Part shown: piece after piece, positions 7,627 through 16,353 of the stretch
How the letters are laid out: each line of letters begins with the position of its first letter
How positions within the stretch are numbered: the first letter of the stretch is position 1
Assembly (NCBI GenBank): GCA_013152585.1
Contig: JAADGC010000198.1
Span: 1 to 41,541, forward strand
Reading direction: 5' to 3'
Source of the DNA: Chloroflexota bacterium
Lineage (GTDB): Bacteria; Chloroflexota; Anaerolineae; J102
Length of the DNA stretch: 41,541 nt
The notes under the pieces: model-generated
Seen by the model: the letters and a program-made list of their open reading frames with translations, nothing else
Database searches by the model: none
Told to the model about the DNA's origin: nothing
Made by a program: the position numbers and the translations under genes

Positions 7627-8550
7627 CTATTGAGGCTTGGCATCGGGATAGAAGAGGGGCTTGCCGAATTTCTCGACGCCAAACTCCCCAATCATCGTCT
7701 GCACTTCGGGACTGGTGATCCAGTTGATAAAAGCGACGGCGGCATCATAGTTGATATCGTTGTCTTTGTTGGGCGTGACGGGCAGGACACCGTATGGGTT
7801 GCGGAGGATGGGATCCCCTTCCACCAGGATGTCGAGGTTGATACCCGCGGACGTACGAGAGAGATAGGTGCCGCGGTCGCTGAGCGTGTAGGCCTGTTGT
7901 TCATCGGCCATATTCAGCACAGCACCCATGCCCTGTCCCACACTTTGATACCAATCCCCAGCCGGTTCGATGCCCGCAATTTGCCATATTTTTTGTTCTT
8001 TGACGTAAGTACCGGAGCTATCCCCGCGGGAGATAAAGGGAGCCTGGCTGGCAGCAATTTGCGCCAGGGCCTGGGCAGCGTCGGTCATGCCCTTAATTTT
8101 GGCGGGATCGGCGGTTGGCCCTACGATCACAAAGTCGTTGTACATCACATCGAAGCGGGTGGGAGCAAAGCCATCGGCCACGAACTGATCTTCGAGCTGG
8201 CGGGCATGCACCAGCAGCACATCGGCGTCACCAGCACGCCCCAGAGCCAGCGCCTGTCCGGTGCCCACGGCGATTACATGTACCTGAATGCCTGTTTTGG
8301 CCTCAAAATCGGGGATGATGGCGTCGAGCAGACCGCTGTCATAGGTGCTGGTGGTTGTAGCCAGCACTAATGTATCTTTGGTGCCGGCCGCGGGTGCGGA
8401 ATCAGGGATGATGGAATTGGCACATGCCCCCAGCAACGGCAGGAGTAGCAGGATGAACAGGAAAGCGATATGTCGAGATAACATACCGAACGCCAAAAAA
8501 AAGACGCTCTGCCGCGGTTGGGTGGGGGAGTAAGACTGCAATCGATTCAT
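7627..8550 (-). CDS. tupA: tungstate-binding lipoprotein TupA
   Basis: A 307-residue substrate-binding protein. The sequence after the signal, LATTTSTYDSGLLDAI followed by an AVGTGQAL segment and GDADVLLVH, is typical of TupA tungstate-binding proteins; the TTTST and SSGTY segments are likely oxyanion contacts. A lipobox LLGAC places the lipidated cysteine at residue 43, or 21 if the ATG at 8484 is used. The upstream start is preferred because AGAGGT precedes it and its ATGA overlaps the stop of the modE-like gene, implying translational coupling. Tungstate rather than molybdate is inferred from family resemblance. Confidence 0.86.
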   Translation of the reverse strand: MNRLQSYSPTQPRQSVFFLAFGMLSRHIAFLFILLLLPLLGACANSIIPDSAPAAGTKDTLVLATTTSTYDSGLLDAIIPDFEAKTGIQVHVIAVGTGQALALGRAGDADVLLVHARQLEDQFVADGFAPTRFDVMYNDFVIVGPTADPAKIKGMTDAAQALAQIAASQAPFISRGDSSGTYVKEQKIWQIAGIEPAGDWYQSVGQGMGAVLNMADEQQAYTLSDRGTYLSRTSAGINLDILVEGDPILRNPYGVLPVTPNKDNDINYDAAVAFINWITSPEVQTMIGEFGVEKFGKPLFYPDAKPQ

Positions 8551-8915
8551 AATGATACCTCTTTTTTGGTTAATCCGCCGAAATGGCGGCGGTATTCGAC
8601 GTGAGCCTGTTTATCAACGACATCTGCCATGGCCAGAAAGTGTTCGATGAGGGTGTGTGCGGCAGGAGTGAGGGTAGACCCGCCACCACCGCGGCCGCCC
8701 ACAGTGGCGGCGACGAGCGAAAGGCCCAGTCGTTCTTCCATTTCGTGAATGCGCTGCCAGGCGAGCTTGTACTGCACCCCCATGGCTACGGCCGCGGCAC
8801 TGATCGAGCCTGTGCGGCCCACTGCTTGCAGAAGGCGGACTCGCCACAGGCTGATAGCTACTTTGTTATCCACCTCGAACCAGATATTGACTCGGGGTTG
8901 CAGAGGAGGAAGCAT
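8547..8915 (-). CDS. ModE-type winged-helix regulator without TOBE domain
   Basis: A 122-residue protein equal to the N-terminal DNA-binding domain of ModE. The helix-turn-helix core is GSISAAAVAMGVQYKLAWQRI, with the typical LVAATVGGRGGGGSTLTPAA wing. There is no molybdate-binding TOBE domain, so it may not sense the oxyanion itself or may need a partner. It starts 22 bp after clpX, whose transcript may read into it, and its stop overlaps the tupA start. The likely role is control of this Mo/W operon. No clear ribosome site lies before the ATG; a GTG 14 codons downstream is an alternative start. Confidence 0.83.
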   Translation of the reverse strand: MLPPLQPRVNIWFEVDNKVAISLWRVRLLQAVGRTGSISAAAVAMGVQYKLAWQRIHEMEERLGLSLVAATVGGRGGGGSTLTPAAHTLIEHFLAMADVVDKQAHVEYRRHFGGLTKKEVSL

Positions 8916-8937
8916 GGTGGGGGGTAAAGGAATGGAA

Positions 8938-10230
8938 TCAGGCGCTTTCGGCCAGTTGCTGGTCGCTCCAGGGCACAGACTGCCCCTGGGTATTCAGTAA
9001 AATCGGGCGGGTGCCCGTGCGGATATTGTTGGCGTTAACAACGCATTTGCTAATGTCGTCGCGGCCGGGAATCTCGTACATAACGTCGAGAAGGGTGCCT
9101 TCGACGATGGTGCGCAGGCCACGGGCGCCGGTTTTGTGACGCATGGCTTCACTGGCCACGGCTTCCAACGCTTCGGGGGTGAATTCGATTTCCACGCCAT
9201 CCAGGCTGAGCAGGCGTTCGAACTGCCGCACAATGGCGTTCTTGGGCTCGGTAAGGATGCGGATCAGGGCCTCGGTGTCTAACGGATCGACGCTGACGAT
9301 GACCGGCAGGCGGCCGATGAATTCGGGGATGAGCCCAAAATGCAGGAGATCTTCGGATGTGACTTGCGCCAGCATCTGGCTGCGGTATTTTTCTTGCCGC
9401 GAGGGTGTGGTAAGGGTCTGGCCAAATCCAATCTGGCCTTTGGCACCCACACGTTTGGCTACCACGTCCTCCATGCCGTCGAAGGCGCCGCCACAAATGA
9501 AAAGAATGTTGCTGGTATCGAGGGGGATGAATTCCTGCTCGGGGTGTTTGCGTCCGCCCTGGGGAGGGACGTTGGCGACGGTGCCTTCGATGATTTTGAG
9601 CAGGGCTTGCTGCACGCCCTCCCCCGAGACATCTCGGGTAATAGAAGGGTTGTCGCCGGTTTTACGGGCAATCTTGTCAATCTCGTCGATGTAGACGATC
9701 CCCCGTTCGGCGCGTTCGATATCCCAGTCGGCGGCTTGCAACAGCCGTACCAGCACGTTCTCGACATCTTCGCCCACATAGCCGGCCTCGGTGATGCTGG
9801 TGGCATCGGTGAGGGTGAAGGGTACGTCCAGAATCCGGGCCAGGGTTTGCGCCAGCAGGGTTTTCCCGCAGCCGGTGGGACCCAGGAGGAGGATGTTACT
9901 TTTTTGCAGCTCGACTTCGCTGGGATCATTGTTTTCGGGGGCGATGCGTTTGTAGTGATTGTACACGGCCACCGAAAGGACTTTCTTGGCTCGGTCCTGA
10001 CCGATCACGTATTGATCGAGCTTGGCGGCGATTTCGCGGGGGGAGGGAATGGGACCGAATTCGATGTCGGCGTCCAGGCCGTCTTCGATGTCCGAGTTTT
10101 CTTCGTTGAGGATTTCCACGCACAGTGCCACGCATTCATCGCAGATATTGACCCCTTCCGGGCCGGCAATGAGTCGTCCGACCTCATCCTGCGAGCGTTG
10201 ACAAAACGAGCATGTGTGAATCGGGGCCAT
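8938..10230 (-). CDS. clpX: ClpX, ATPase subunit of ClpXP protease
   Basis: A 430-residue AAA+ unfoldase that feeds substrates to ClpP. The N-terminal zinc-binding domain has paired cysteines (CSFC near residue 7; CDEC near residue 30). Walker A is GPTGCGKT, Walker B is IVYIDEID, and the GYVGEDVE pore loop, [19 protein letters not shown] segment and a C-terminal sensor-2 region ([10 protein letters not shown]) are all present. An IGFG loop for ClpP docking is visible. Its ATG overlaps the clpP stop by one base (TAATG), so the two are translationally coupled. Confidence 0.97.
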   Translation of the reverse strand: MAPIHTCSFCQRSQDEVGRLIAGPEGVNICDECVALCVEILNEENSDIEDGLDADIEFGPIPSPREIAAKLDQYVIGQDRAKKVLSVAVYNHYKRIAPENNDPSEVELQKSNILLLGPTGCGKTLLAQTLARILDVPFTLTDATSITEAGYVGEDVENVLVRLLQAADWDIERAERGIVYIDEIDKIARKTGDNPSITRDVSGEGVQQALLKIIEGTVANVPPQGGRKHPEQEFIPLDTSNILFICGGAFDGMEDVVAKRVGAKGQIGFGQTLTTPSRQEKYRSQMLAQVTSEDLLHFGLIPEFIGRLPVIVSVDPLDTEALIRILTEPKNAIVRQFERLLSLDGVEIEFTPEALEAVASEAMRHKTGARGLRTIVEGTLLDVMYEIPGRDDISKCVVNANNIRTGTRPILLNTQGQSVPWSDQQLAESA

Positions 10231-10859
10231 TATGTTTCGTCGGAGAGCACCAGGGTGGTGTCTACTTCACCAAAGATGTGGTCTACCAGCCCGTATGCGA
10301 CGGCCTCCTGGGCATACATGTAACGGTCACGATCAAAATCATGTTCGATCTGCTCGGCGGTTTGGCCAGTGTGCTTGGCCAGGATGCTGAAGTTGGCGTT
10401 CTGCAAACGCTCGAGCTCGCGGAACTGGATGCGGACATCCGGGGTGTAGCCTTGAGCGCCGCCGCCGGCCGGGTGCATATGGATGGTGCTGTGCGGCAGG
10501 GCATAGCGTTTGCCGCTGGCGCCCGCTGCCAGCAGAATGGTAGCCATACTGGCTGTGACGCCCACGGCCCAGGTGGATACGGGAGACTGAATCATCTGCA
10601 TGGTGTCGTAGATGGCCAGACCCGCATAGACATGGCCGCCGGGCGAGTTGATATAAAGCTGGATGTCGCGTTCGGGATCGTCATGGTTCAGCCACAAAAG
10701 CTGGGCCACGATGGTGTTGGCGACCTGATCGCTGATGGGTGTGCCCAGGAAGATGATACGCTCTTTGAGCAGCAGGGAGTAAATGTCCATGTAGCGCTCG
10801 CCGCGCCCGGTCTGCTCAATAACGGTGGGGATCATAGAATAGGGGTTGGGTGTAGTCAT
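10230..10859 (-). CDS. clpP: ClpP serine protease subunit
   Basis: A 209-residue ClpP. The catalytic serine is S104 in [14 protein letters not shown], the histidine is in the [11 protein letters not shown] motif (H129), and the aspartate is in [18 protein letters not shown] forms the substrate strand region. The length is normal. It lies between tig and clpX in the classical order tig-clpP-clpX and shares one base with the clpX start. The short sequence before the ATG is A-rich and lacks a good ribosome site. Confidence 0.97.
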   Translation of the reverse strand: MTTPNPYSMIPTVIEQTGRGERYMDIYSLLLKERIIFLGTPISDQVANTIVAQLLWLNHDDPERDIQLYINSPGGHVYAGLAIYDTMQMIQSPVSTWAVGVTASMATILLAAGASGKRYALPHSTIHMHPAGGGAQGYTPDVRIQFRELERLQNANFSILAKHTGQTAEQIEHDFDRDRYMYAQEAVAYGLVDHIFGEVDTTLVLSDET

Positions 10860-10922
10860 AATTTTTTCAAGTATGTTGGGGAGGGGCGCTATGAAACGGC
10901 GAATTCGATTCGCCGGGCTGGT

Positions 10923-12383
10923 CTAGTCGTTATCCGCTACTTCCAGTGTAACTTCTTCTTCTGTGCTCTCTGGCTGTTCTGATGTCGCTTCGGATTCGTC
11001 TGCGGCCACGTCTTCATCCTGTACGGCTTCTTCGTCTTCGATAAGTGGCGCTGTGAGGACAGGATGTTCACCGGGGGCGGGGACTTCTTCGCCTTTAGCG
11101 ATGGCTGCCACCAGGTCTCCGGCCCGGCCTCGTTTAATCAGCAATTCGATGTAGGCCCGGTACCTGGGATCCTTGTCCAGTGCTTCGCTTAGCTCGGCCA
11201 GTTTTTCGGAGTCGTCTTGCAAAGCATCTTCCAGGAACTTGTGGAGTTCATAGTCTGAGATTTCAAACTGCTCTAAGGCGGCGATTTTGTCATACGACAA
11301 CTCGATTTCGACCTCTTCCCGCGCCTGAGGCGCCAGTTCCGCCCGATACTGTTCTTCGGTTTTATTGAGTAGGGTCAGCAATTGTTGGGTAGATTCAATC
11401 CCGTAGGCTTTGTAAAAACCTTCCTGCTGCTGCACCAGAAAGTCGATTTTTTCGTCGACCAGGACCGGGGGAAAGTTGAGCGTCGCCTGTTCACGCAGAG
11501 CATCGAGCACGCGTTGATGGTGGGCATGTTCTTCGTCATGCTGTAGTTTTTCTCGTACAGCTTCGCTAATCCCCGCCAGCATCTCTTCGTAGTTGCCGTA
11601 CGGGCTGGCCTCTTGGGCGAAAGCATCATCTAAGGCAGGCAATTCCTGGCCTTTGATGCCTTTGACCTCGATTTCGAAGGTAGCGTTGCTTCCCGCCCAG
11701 GCACTGTTTGCATCCTCGGGAATGTCGGTGCTGAAGGTTTTGCTTTCGCCGATTTGCATGTCAATGAAGGCGGCATCGAAATCGGGAGCCATGGTGTAGT
11801 CAGACTCATCGGGGATGAAGTCCCAGTCGTCGTTCTCCAACACGACTTCATCGTTGACTGTGATTTTGAGGCTGGCGGTGACCAGATCGCCGTAGGCGAT
11901 GGGGCGCTCGACCGGCTGCCAGGTTTTGTTTTGACCCCGCAAATCTTCAATCTGTTCCTGGACAGCCTGCTGCACCGCTTCTTCGTCTATTTCGTTGAGG
12001 GGCACCCTGAGCTGGCGATAGTCGCCGGGATCAACTTCGGGCGCCAGCGGGATGACGATATGGTATGTGAGGGGAGTGGTTTCGGCTTCTTCCAGTACCG
12101 GGACGGCAAAGGGTTGGATGTCGATTTGATCGAGGGCTTCGACGAGGATTCCCTGGCCCATCTCATCGATGATGCCTTCCATCAAGGCGTCGCGACCATA
12201 GCGCTGGACAACCAAATGGAAGGGGGCCTTGCCGGGCCTGAAACCGGGCACGTTGATACGTTTGCCCAGCTTCCGCACCTCGGCGCGTAAGGCTTTCTCG
12301 ACCCGCTCTTCGGGGACGACGATGGTGACCTTTAACTGGCGGTTTTCGGTTTCTTGTTGGGTAATTTTTAAGTCGGTGCTCAT
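10923..12383 (-). CDS. tig: trigger factor chaperone
   Basis: A 486-residue ribosome-associated peptidyl-prolyl isomerase and chaperone. The ribosome-docking signature GFRPGKAP lies in the N-terminal domain (near residues 50-57). A central FKBP-like domain and a long helical C-terminal domain follow. The last 50 or so residues are very acidic (EDEEAVQDEDVAADESEA...), an extension seen in several phyla. It is the first gene of the tig-clpP-clpX group, 63 bp before clpP. Confidence 0.95.
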   Translation of the reverse strand: MSTDLKITQQETENRQLKVTIVVPEERVEKALRAEVRKLGKRINVPGFRPGKAPFHLVVQRYGRDALMEGIIDEMGQGILVEALDQIDIQPFAVPVLEEAETTPLTYHIVIPLAPEVDPGDYRQLRVPLNEIDEEAVQQAVQEQIEDLRGQNKTWQPVERPIAYGDLVTASLKITVNDEVVLENDDWDFIPDESDYTMAPDFDAAFIDMQIGESKTFSTDIPEDANSAWAGSNATFEIEVKGIKGQELPALDDAFAQEASPYGNYEEMLAGISEAVREKLQHDEEHAHHQRVLDALREQATLNFPPVLVDEKIDFLVQQQEGFYKAYGIESTQQLLTLLNKTEEQYRAELAPQAREEVEIELSYDKIAALEQFEISDYELHKFLEDALQDDSEKLAELSEALDKDPRYRAYIELLIKRGRAGDLVAAIAKGEEVPAPGEHPVLTAPLIEDEEAVQDEDVAADESEATSEQPESTEEEVTLEVADND

Positions 12384-12529
12384 AGAGACAAATACGTTCC
12401 AGATTTTTGGATAGATTTAGGGTACCTGCGTAAGATGTCGCAGACCGAAATAATCGGCTTTTAACCTTCCAAGTTTAGCATAAAGCTGGCAAAAGCGATA
12501 AAAACCGCACGACTACGATCTCCAGGGAA

Positions 12530-14320
12530 TCAGGTGCGGCCAAACTGGCGTTGAAGTTGTGCAGCGCTGAGGTGAAGTGTGGTGGGGCGACCGTGAGGGC
12601 AGGTGCGGGGATTATGGCACGCTTCCAATTGTTGCAGCAAAGCCCGCTGTTCGGCCAGCGAAAGTACCTGTCCGGCCTTGATGGCCAGGCGTTTGCAGAT
12701 AATCTTCACCAACTCGTCTTCGCGAGCCTGCCCTACCACGTCGTCTCGGGCAGCCAAACTCTCGGCGACTTCGGTCAACAGCGCTTGAGGATCACGTTTG
12801 CCCATAAAGGCAGGGATAGCGCGCAGCAGATAACTCCCACCGCCAAAGCTTTCGATATCAAAGCCACTTTGTTGCAGCACCGATAGCTGCTCGGAAATGA
12901 AACCGGCCAATTGCGTACCCAGTTCGATGGTGAGGGGTTGTAGAAGCTGTTGCCTGGAGATCGGCTGCTGTTCAGCCTGCACAATTTGTTCGTAAAGAAT
13001 GCGCTCGTGTGCTGCGTGCTGGTCGATGAGATACATGCCGCCGGGACCCTCAGCCACCAGATACGCGGCCCCCACTTGACCCACGGGTCGCAAAGGCGGG
13101 AGCAGGTCGGGCGAGGCGGCGGGGAGGGGAGAGGATGCCGTTGGGGCGGAGGCATCGGCGCCCACCAGCGGCGTAGCAGGAGGCTGACCTTGGCGATAGA
13201 TGCCCATCGCCATCTGGCCGGCGCCTTCCTGCCCCTGACCTGCCTGCAACAATGTTTGCCGGCGCTGGGCCCAGCCGCTGCGTGTGTCGGGGAACGAAGA
13301 TGGTTGCAATGAGGCCACCGGCGCCTGATCGTGCAGCGCCCGTACCACTGCCCGCTGCACAGCCCGAAACACCAGCGATGCCTCTCGAAAGCGCACTTCA
13401 GCCTTGGTGGGATGCACGTTTACATCCACCAGTCCGGGGTCCATGTCAATAAATAAGACCGCAATCGGGTAGCGGCCGCCGGGCAGCAAGGTATGATAGG
13501 CCTGAATCACGGCAAAGCTGAGATTCCGGTCACGGATGTAACGCTTGTTGACGAAAAGTTCGATGTAGCTGCGGTTGTTACGGTGCAGAGCCGGTTGGCT
13601 GGCAAAGCCGCTCACCCGCACAGCCGCTGTTCCCCCCGCCGCCTCAGTCTGCACGGGCAGCATCTGGCGGGCGATGTCGGCGCCATACACCTTGATCAGC
13701 GTTTGCTGGCGGTCACCATTGCCCGGCGCCTGAAAAATGAGCCGGCCATCATTGATGGTGCTGAAACGAACCTGCGGATACGCCAGGGCATAGCGGGTGA
13801 CGATCTTAGAGATATGCCCGGCTTCGGTAGCTTCGGTGCGCAGAAATTTCAGCCGGGCCGGCGTATTCCAGAAAAGCTGTTCAATGGTGATGCTGGTGCC
13901 GGGTGGCGAGCCAATCGGACGCTGGTGCAGCACCCGGCTGCCCTCCATCTTGATCTCTATGCCGGTGCTTTCATCGGCATGGCGGCTAACGAGGGTGGTT
14001 TTGCTCACAGCCGAAATTGCGGCCAATGCTTCGCCCCGAAAGCCCAGCGTGCCGATGTGTTCCAGATCGGCAGCGGACTGCAATTTGGATGTGGCATGAC
14101 GCTGTACGGCCAGGGGGACTTCGGCCCCGTGCATACCGCATCCGTTATCGATCACGCGGATCAGGCGTTTGCCGCCGGCGCGTATCTCCACGCGAATGTC
14201 CGTGGCTCCGGCATCGAGACTGTTCTCGATCAGTTCTTTGACCACGGAGGCCGGGCGCTCCACCACCTCGCCGGCAGCGATTTTATCGGCAACATCAGGA
14301 GACAGGATGTGTATGGACAT
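12530..14320 (-). CDS. mutL: DNA mismatch repair protein MutL
   Basis: A 596-residue MutL. The N-terminal GHKL ATPase has ELIENSLDAGA, VIDNGCGM and GTLGFRGEAL. The C-terminal domain contains DQHAAHERILYE, matching the DQHA(x)2E(x)4E endonuclease motif, and ends with CPHGRPT, so it should be a nicking MutL as in organisms lacking MutH. A Pro/Ala-rich linker (about residues 370-400) joins the halves. No mutS is in the window. A TATAAT box lies only seven bases before the ATG and no ribosome site is seen, which suggests a leaderless mRNA. Confidence 0.96.
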   Translation of the reverse strand: MSIHILSPDVADKIAAGEVVERPASVVKELIENSLDAGATDIRVEIRAGGKRLIRVIDNGCGMHGAEVPLAVQRHATSKLQSAADLEHIGTLGFRGEALAAISAVSKTTLVSRHADESTGIEIKMEGSRVLHQRPIGSPPGTSITIEQLFWNTPARLKFLRTEATEAGHISKIVTRYALAYPQVRFSTINDGRLIFQAPGNGDRQQTLIKVYGADIARQMLPVQTEAAGGTAAVRVSGFASQPALHRNNRSYIELFVNKRYIRDRNLSFAVIQAYHTLLPGGRYPIAVLFIDMDPGLVDVNVHPTKAEVRFREASLVFRAVQRAVVRALHDQAPVASLQPSSFPDTRSGWAQRRQTLLQAGQGQEGAGQMAMGIYRQGQPPATPLVGADASAPTASSPLPAASPDLLPPLRPVGQVGAAYLVAEGPGGMYLIDQHAAHERILYEQIVQAEQQPISRQQLLQPLTIELGTQLAGFISEQLSVLQQSGFDIESFGGGSYLLRAIPAFMGKRDPQALLTEVAESLAARDDVVGQAREDELVKIICKRLAIKAGQVLSLAEQRALLQQLEACHNPRTCPHGRPTTLHLSAAQLQRQFGRT

Positions 14321-14327
14321 GGCTGCT

Positions 14328-14333
14328 ATTATA
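14328..14333 (-). promoter_or_regulatory. extended -10 box of mutL
   Basis: On the minus strand TGCTATAAT (an extended -10 box, TGn plus consensus) ends seven bases before the mutL ATG. No -35 element is evident. Start-site spacing puts +1 at or next to the start codon. Confidence 0.6.
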
Positions 14334-14441
14334 GCAGAAAAGTGCGTGGGGGCCGTAGAAGAGGATCAGGGGGCATTCTGCGCCCTGCCAATTTGTGGTC
14401 GATGCCTTTTGTAGCGATAATGAGCCGTGCCCCCCCGTACC

Positions 14442-15101
14442 ATGAACAAACACCCTTTCTCCACCCCGCCGCTGGATGTCGATGTCATTCTCTTTGATCT
14501 CGACAATACCATTTATCCCCACAATGCCGGTCTATGGCAGGAAATAGATCGGCGCATTCAACAGTGGGTGAGCATGACCCTGCACCTGCCGATGGCCGAA
14601 GCGCACGTGGTGCAACACCGCTACTGGCAGGACTACGGCACCACCATCATGGGCTTGGTAGCGGAACACGGAGTCAACCCGGTGCCGTATCTGCACTATG
14701 TGCACGATCTCGACCTCAGCCCCTTTCTGCGTCCCAATCCCCAACTGGCCTCCGTGCTGGCGGCATTGCCCCAGCGTAAAGCCATCTTCACCAACGCCAC
14801 TGCCGCCCATGCCCGCAATGTACTGAATGCGCTGGATGTGGCCCCGTTTTTCGAGCAGCTCATCGGCATGGACGAACTGGGCTACGTGTCCAAGCCGCGC
14901 CCGCAGGCTTATGAACGCTGTCTGGCCTTGTTGGCAGTGCGGCCACAGCAGTGCCTGTTCATCGAAGACAGCGCCAAAAACCTGCTGCCGGCCCGCGAGT
15001 TGGGCATGCACACAGCCTTGATCGGCAGCCCCGCCGATGGCGAGGCCGATTATTACCTGCAGTGTGCGGAGGACGTGGCGGAGTTGGTGCGCCGGGAATA
15101 A
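14442..15101 (+). CDS. HAD hydrolase, pyrimidine 5'-nucleotidase-like
   Basis: A 219-residue haloacid-dehalogenase-superfamily phosphatase. Motif I is ILFDLDNTIYP, with both aspartates; motif II is the Thr in IFTNAT; a Lys follows in SKPRPQAYE; motif IV is FIEDSAKNL. The opening DLDNTIYPHNAGLW resembles the pyrimidine 5'-nucleotidase (SDT1-like) subgroup, so a nucleotide substrate is likely but unproven. A GTG at 14427 is an in-frame alternative start; neither start has a clear ribosome site. It is divergent from mutL. Confidence 0.82.
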   Translation: MNKHPFSTPPLDVDVILFDLDNTIYPHNAGLWQEIDRRIQQWVSMTLHLPMAEAHVVQHRYWQDYGTTIMGLVAEHGVNPVPYLHYVHDLDLSPFLRPNPQLASVLAALPQRKAIFTNATAAHARNVLNALDVAPFFEQLIGMDELGYVSKPRPQAYERCLALLAVRPQQCLFIEDSAKNLLPARELGMHTALIGSPADGEADYYLQCAEDVAELVRRE

Positions 15102-15134
15102 GGGGGGCTGTCATCATTCGGCAGCCGGGTAAAG

Positions 15135-15163
15135 TTGTCATGCACCCTGGCAGCGTGTAAAAT
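15135..15163 (+). promoter_or_regulatory. promoter of the nucleotide-sugar epimerase gene
   Basis: TTGTCA (15135-15140) and TAAAAT (15158-15163) are separated by exactly 17 bases, a good sigma70-type promoter. Transcription would begin near 15170, about 47 bases before the epimerase ATG. Confidence 0.65.
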
Positions 15164-15216
15164 GACCGAATTCAGTATCTCACCTTGACGTCTGCACTTT
15201 TGGACAGCGAACGTTT

Positions 15217-16179
15217 ATGTCTGAACATATTCTCATTACCGGTGGCGCCGGTTTTATCGGCAGCCATCTGGCCGAAGCCCTTTTGGCCACAGGGCAGCAA
15301 GTGACGGTGCTTGACGATCTCTCGACAGGTCGCTTCGAAAACATCGCCCATTTGGTCGAACACCCCCGTTTTCGTTTTGCCATCGACACCATCACCAATC
15401 CCATCGTCCTGGATCGGCTGGCCAGCGAAAGCCAGATCATCGTGCATCTGGCGGCGGCGGTTGGGGTGCAGTTGGTAGTCGAGCATCCGGTACGCACAAT
15501 CGAGACCAATATCTCGGGCACCGAGGCCGTGCTGCGCACTGCGGCTCGCTATCGCGCCAAGGTCTTTATCGCCTCTACCTCCGAGGTGTACGGCAAAGGC
15601 AATCATCTGCCTTTCCGTGAGGATGACGATGTGGTGCTGGGGCCCACCAGCCGCAGTCGCTGGTCGTATGCCGCCTCGAAAATGGTGGATGAATTCTTGG
15701 GACTGGCCTATCATCACGAATATGGCCAGCCCGTTGTCATTGCCCGTTTCTTCAACACCGTGGGCCCACGTCAATCCGGGCGCTATGGCATGGTGATCCC
15801 GCGTTTAGTCCATCAGGCCATGCGTGGCCAGCCCCTTACCGTCTACGGCGATGGGCAGCAAAGCCGCTGTTTTTGCGATGTCTCCGACACGGTACGGGCT
15901 GTTGTGGGCCTGATTCAGCATCCTGACGCCATTGGCCGCGTGTTCAATGTGGGTTCCACCGAAGAAGTCACGATCATGGAATTGGCGCAACGCGTCAAGG
16001 CCATCACCGGCAGTGACTCCCCCATCGAACTGATCCCCTACCGTCAGGCCTATGCCCCCGGCTTCGAAGACATGCGTCGCCGTGTGCCCGACACCGCCCG
16101 TATTCAGCAATTGCTCGACTGGCGCCCGCAACTTACTCTGGCTGATACGCTGCAGCGCCTGCATACGTCTCTGGCCTGA
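15217..16179 (+). CDS. NAD-dependent nucleotide-sugar epimerase/dehydratase/decarboxylase
   Basis: A 320-residue extended short-chain dehydrogenase. The NAD-binding motif TGGAGFIG is at residues 8-15. The catalytic Tyr and Lys are in SYAASK, and a serine precedes them in ASTSEVYG. VYGDGQQSRCFCDVSDTV, the family's sugar-binding and interface region, is also recognisable. It may act on UDP-glucose/galactose or decarboxylate UDP-glucuronate; the sequence alone does not decide. The neighbouring UDP-sugar dehydrogenase would supply a uronic-acid substrate, favouring a role in surface polysaccharide precursors. Confidence 0.82.
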   Translation: MSEHILITGGAGFIGSHLAEALLATGQQVTVLDDLSTGRFENIAHLVEHPRFRFAIDTITNPIVLDRLASESQIIVHLAAAVGVQLVVEHPVRTIETNISGTEAVLRTAARYRAKVFIASTSEVYGKGNHLPFREDDDVVLGPTSRSRWSYAASKMVDEFLGLAYHHEYGQPVVIARFFNTVGPRQSGRYGMVIPRLVHQAMRGQPLTVYGDGQQSRCFCDVSDTVRAVVGLIQHPDAIGRVFNVGSTEEVTIMELAQRVKAITGSDSPIELIPYRQAYAPGFEDMRRRVPDTARIQQLLDWRPQLTLADTLQRLHTSLA

Positions 16180-16353
16180 GCGCTATCCGGGGCATGGTTC
16201 AGATGAGACCTTTGGCTGCACTGAAAAAAACGCTCGCCAAGCCGCCCGGGTGCACAGCGTTTTTAACGCCAAGCGCAAAGTTTCTGCCGCAGATGTCATT
16301 TTCGCCAGACGCCAGTTTCATTCCTGAATTCACCAGACAAGGAACCATTCCCC

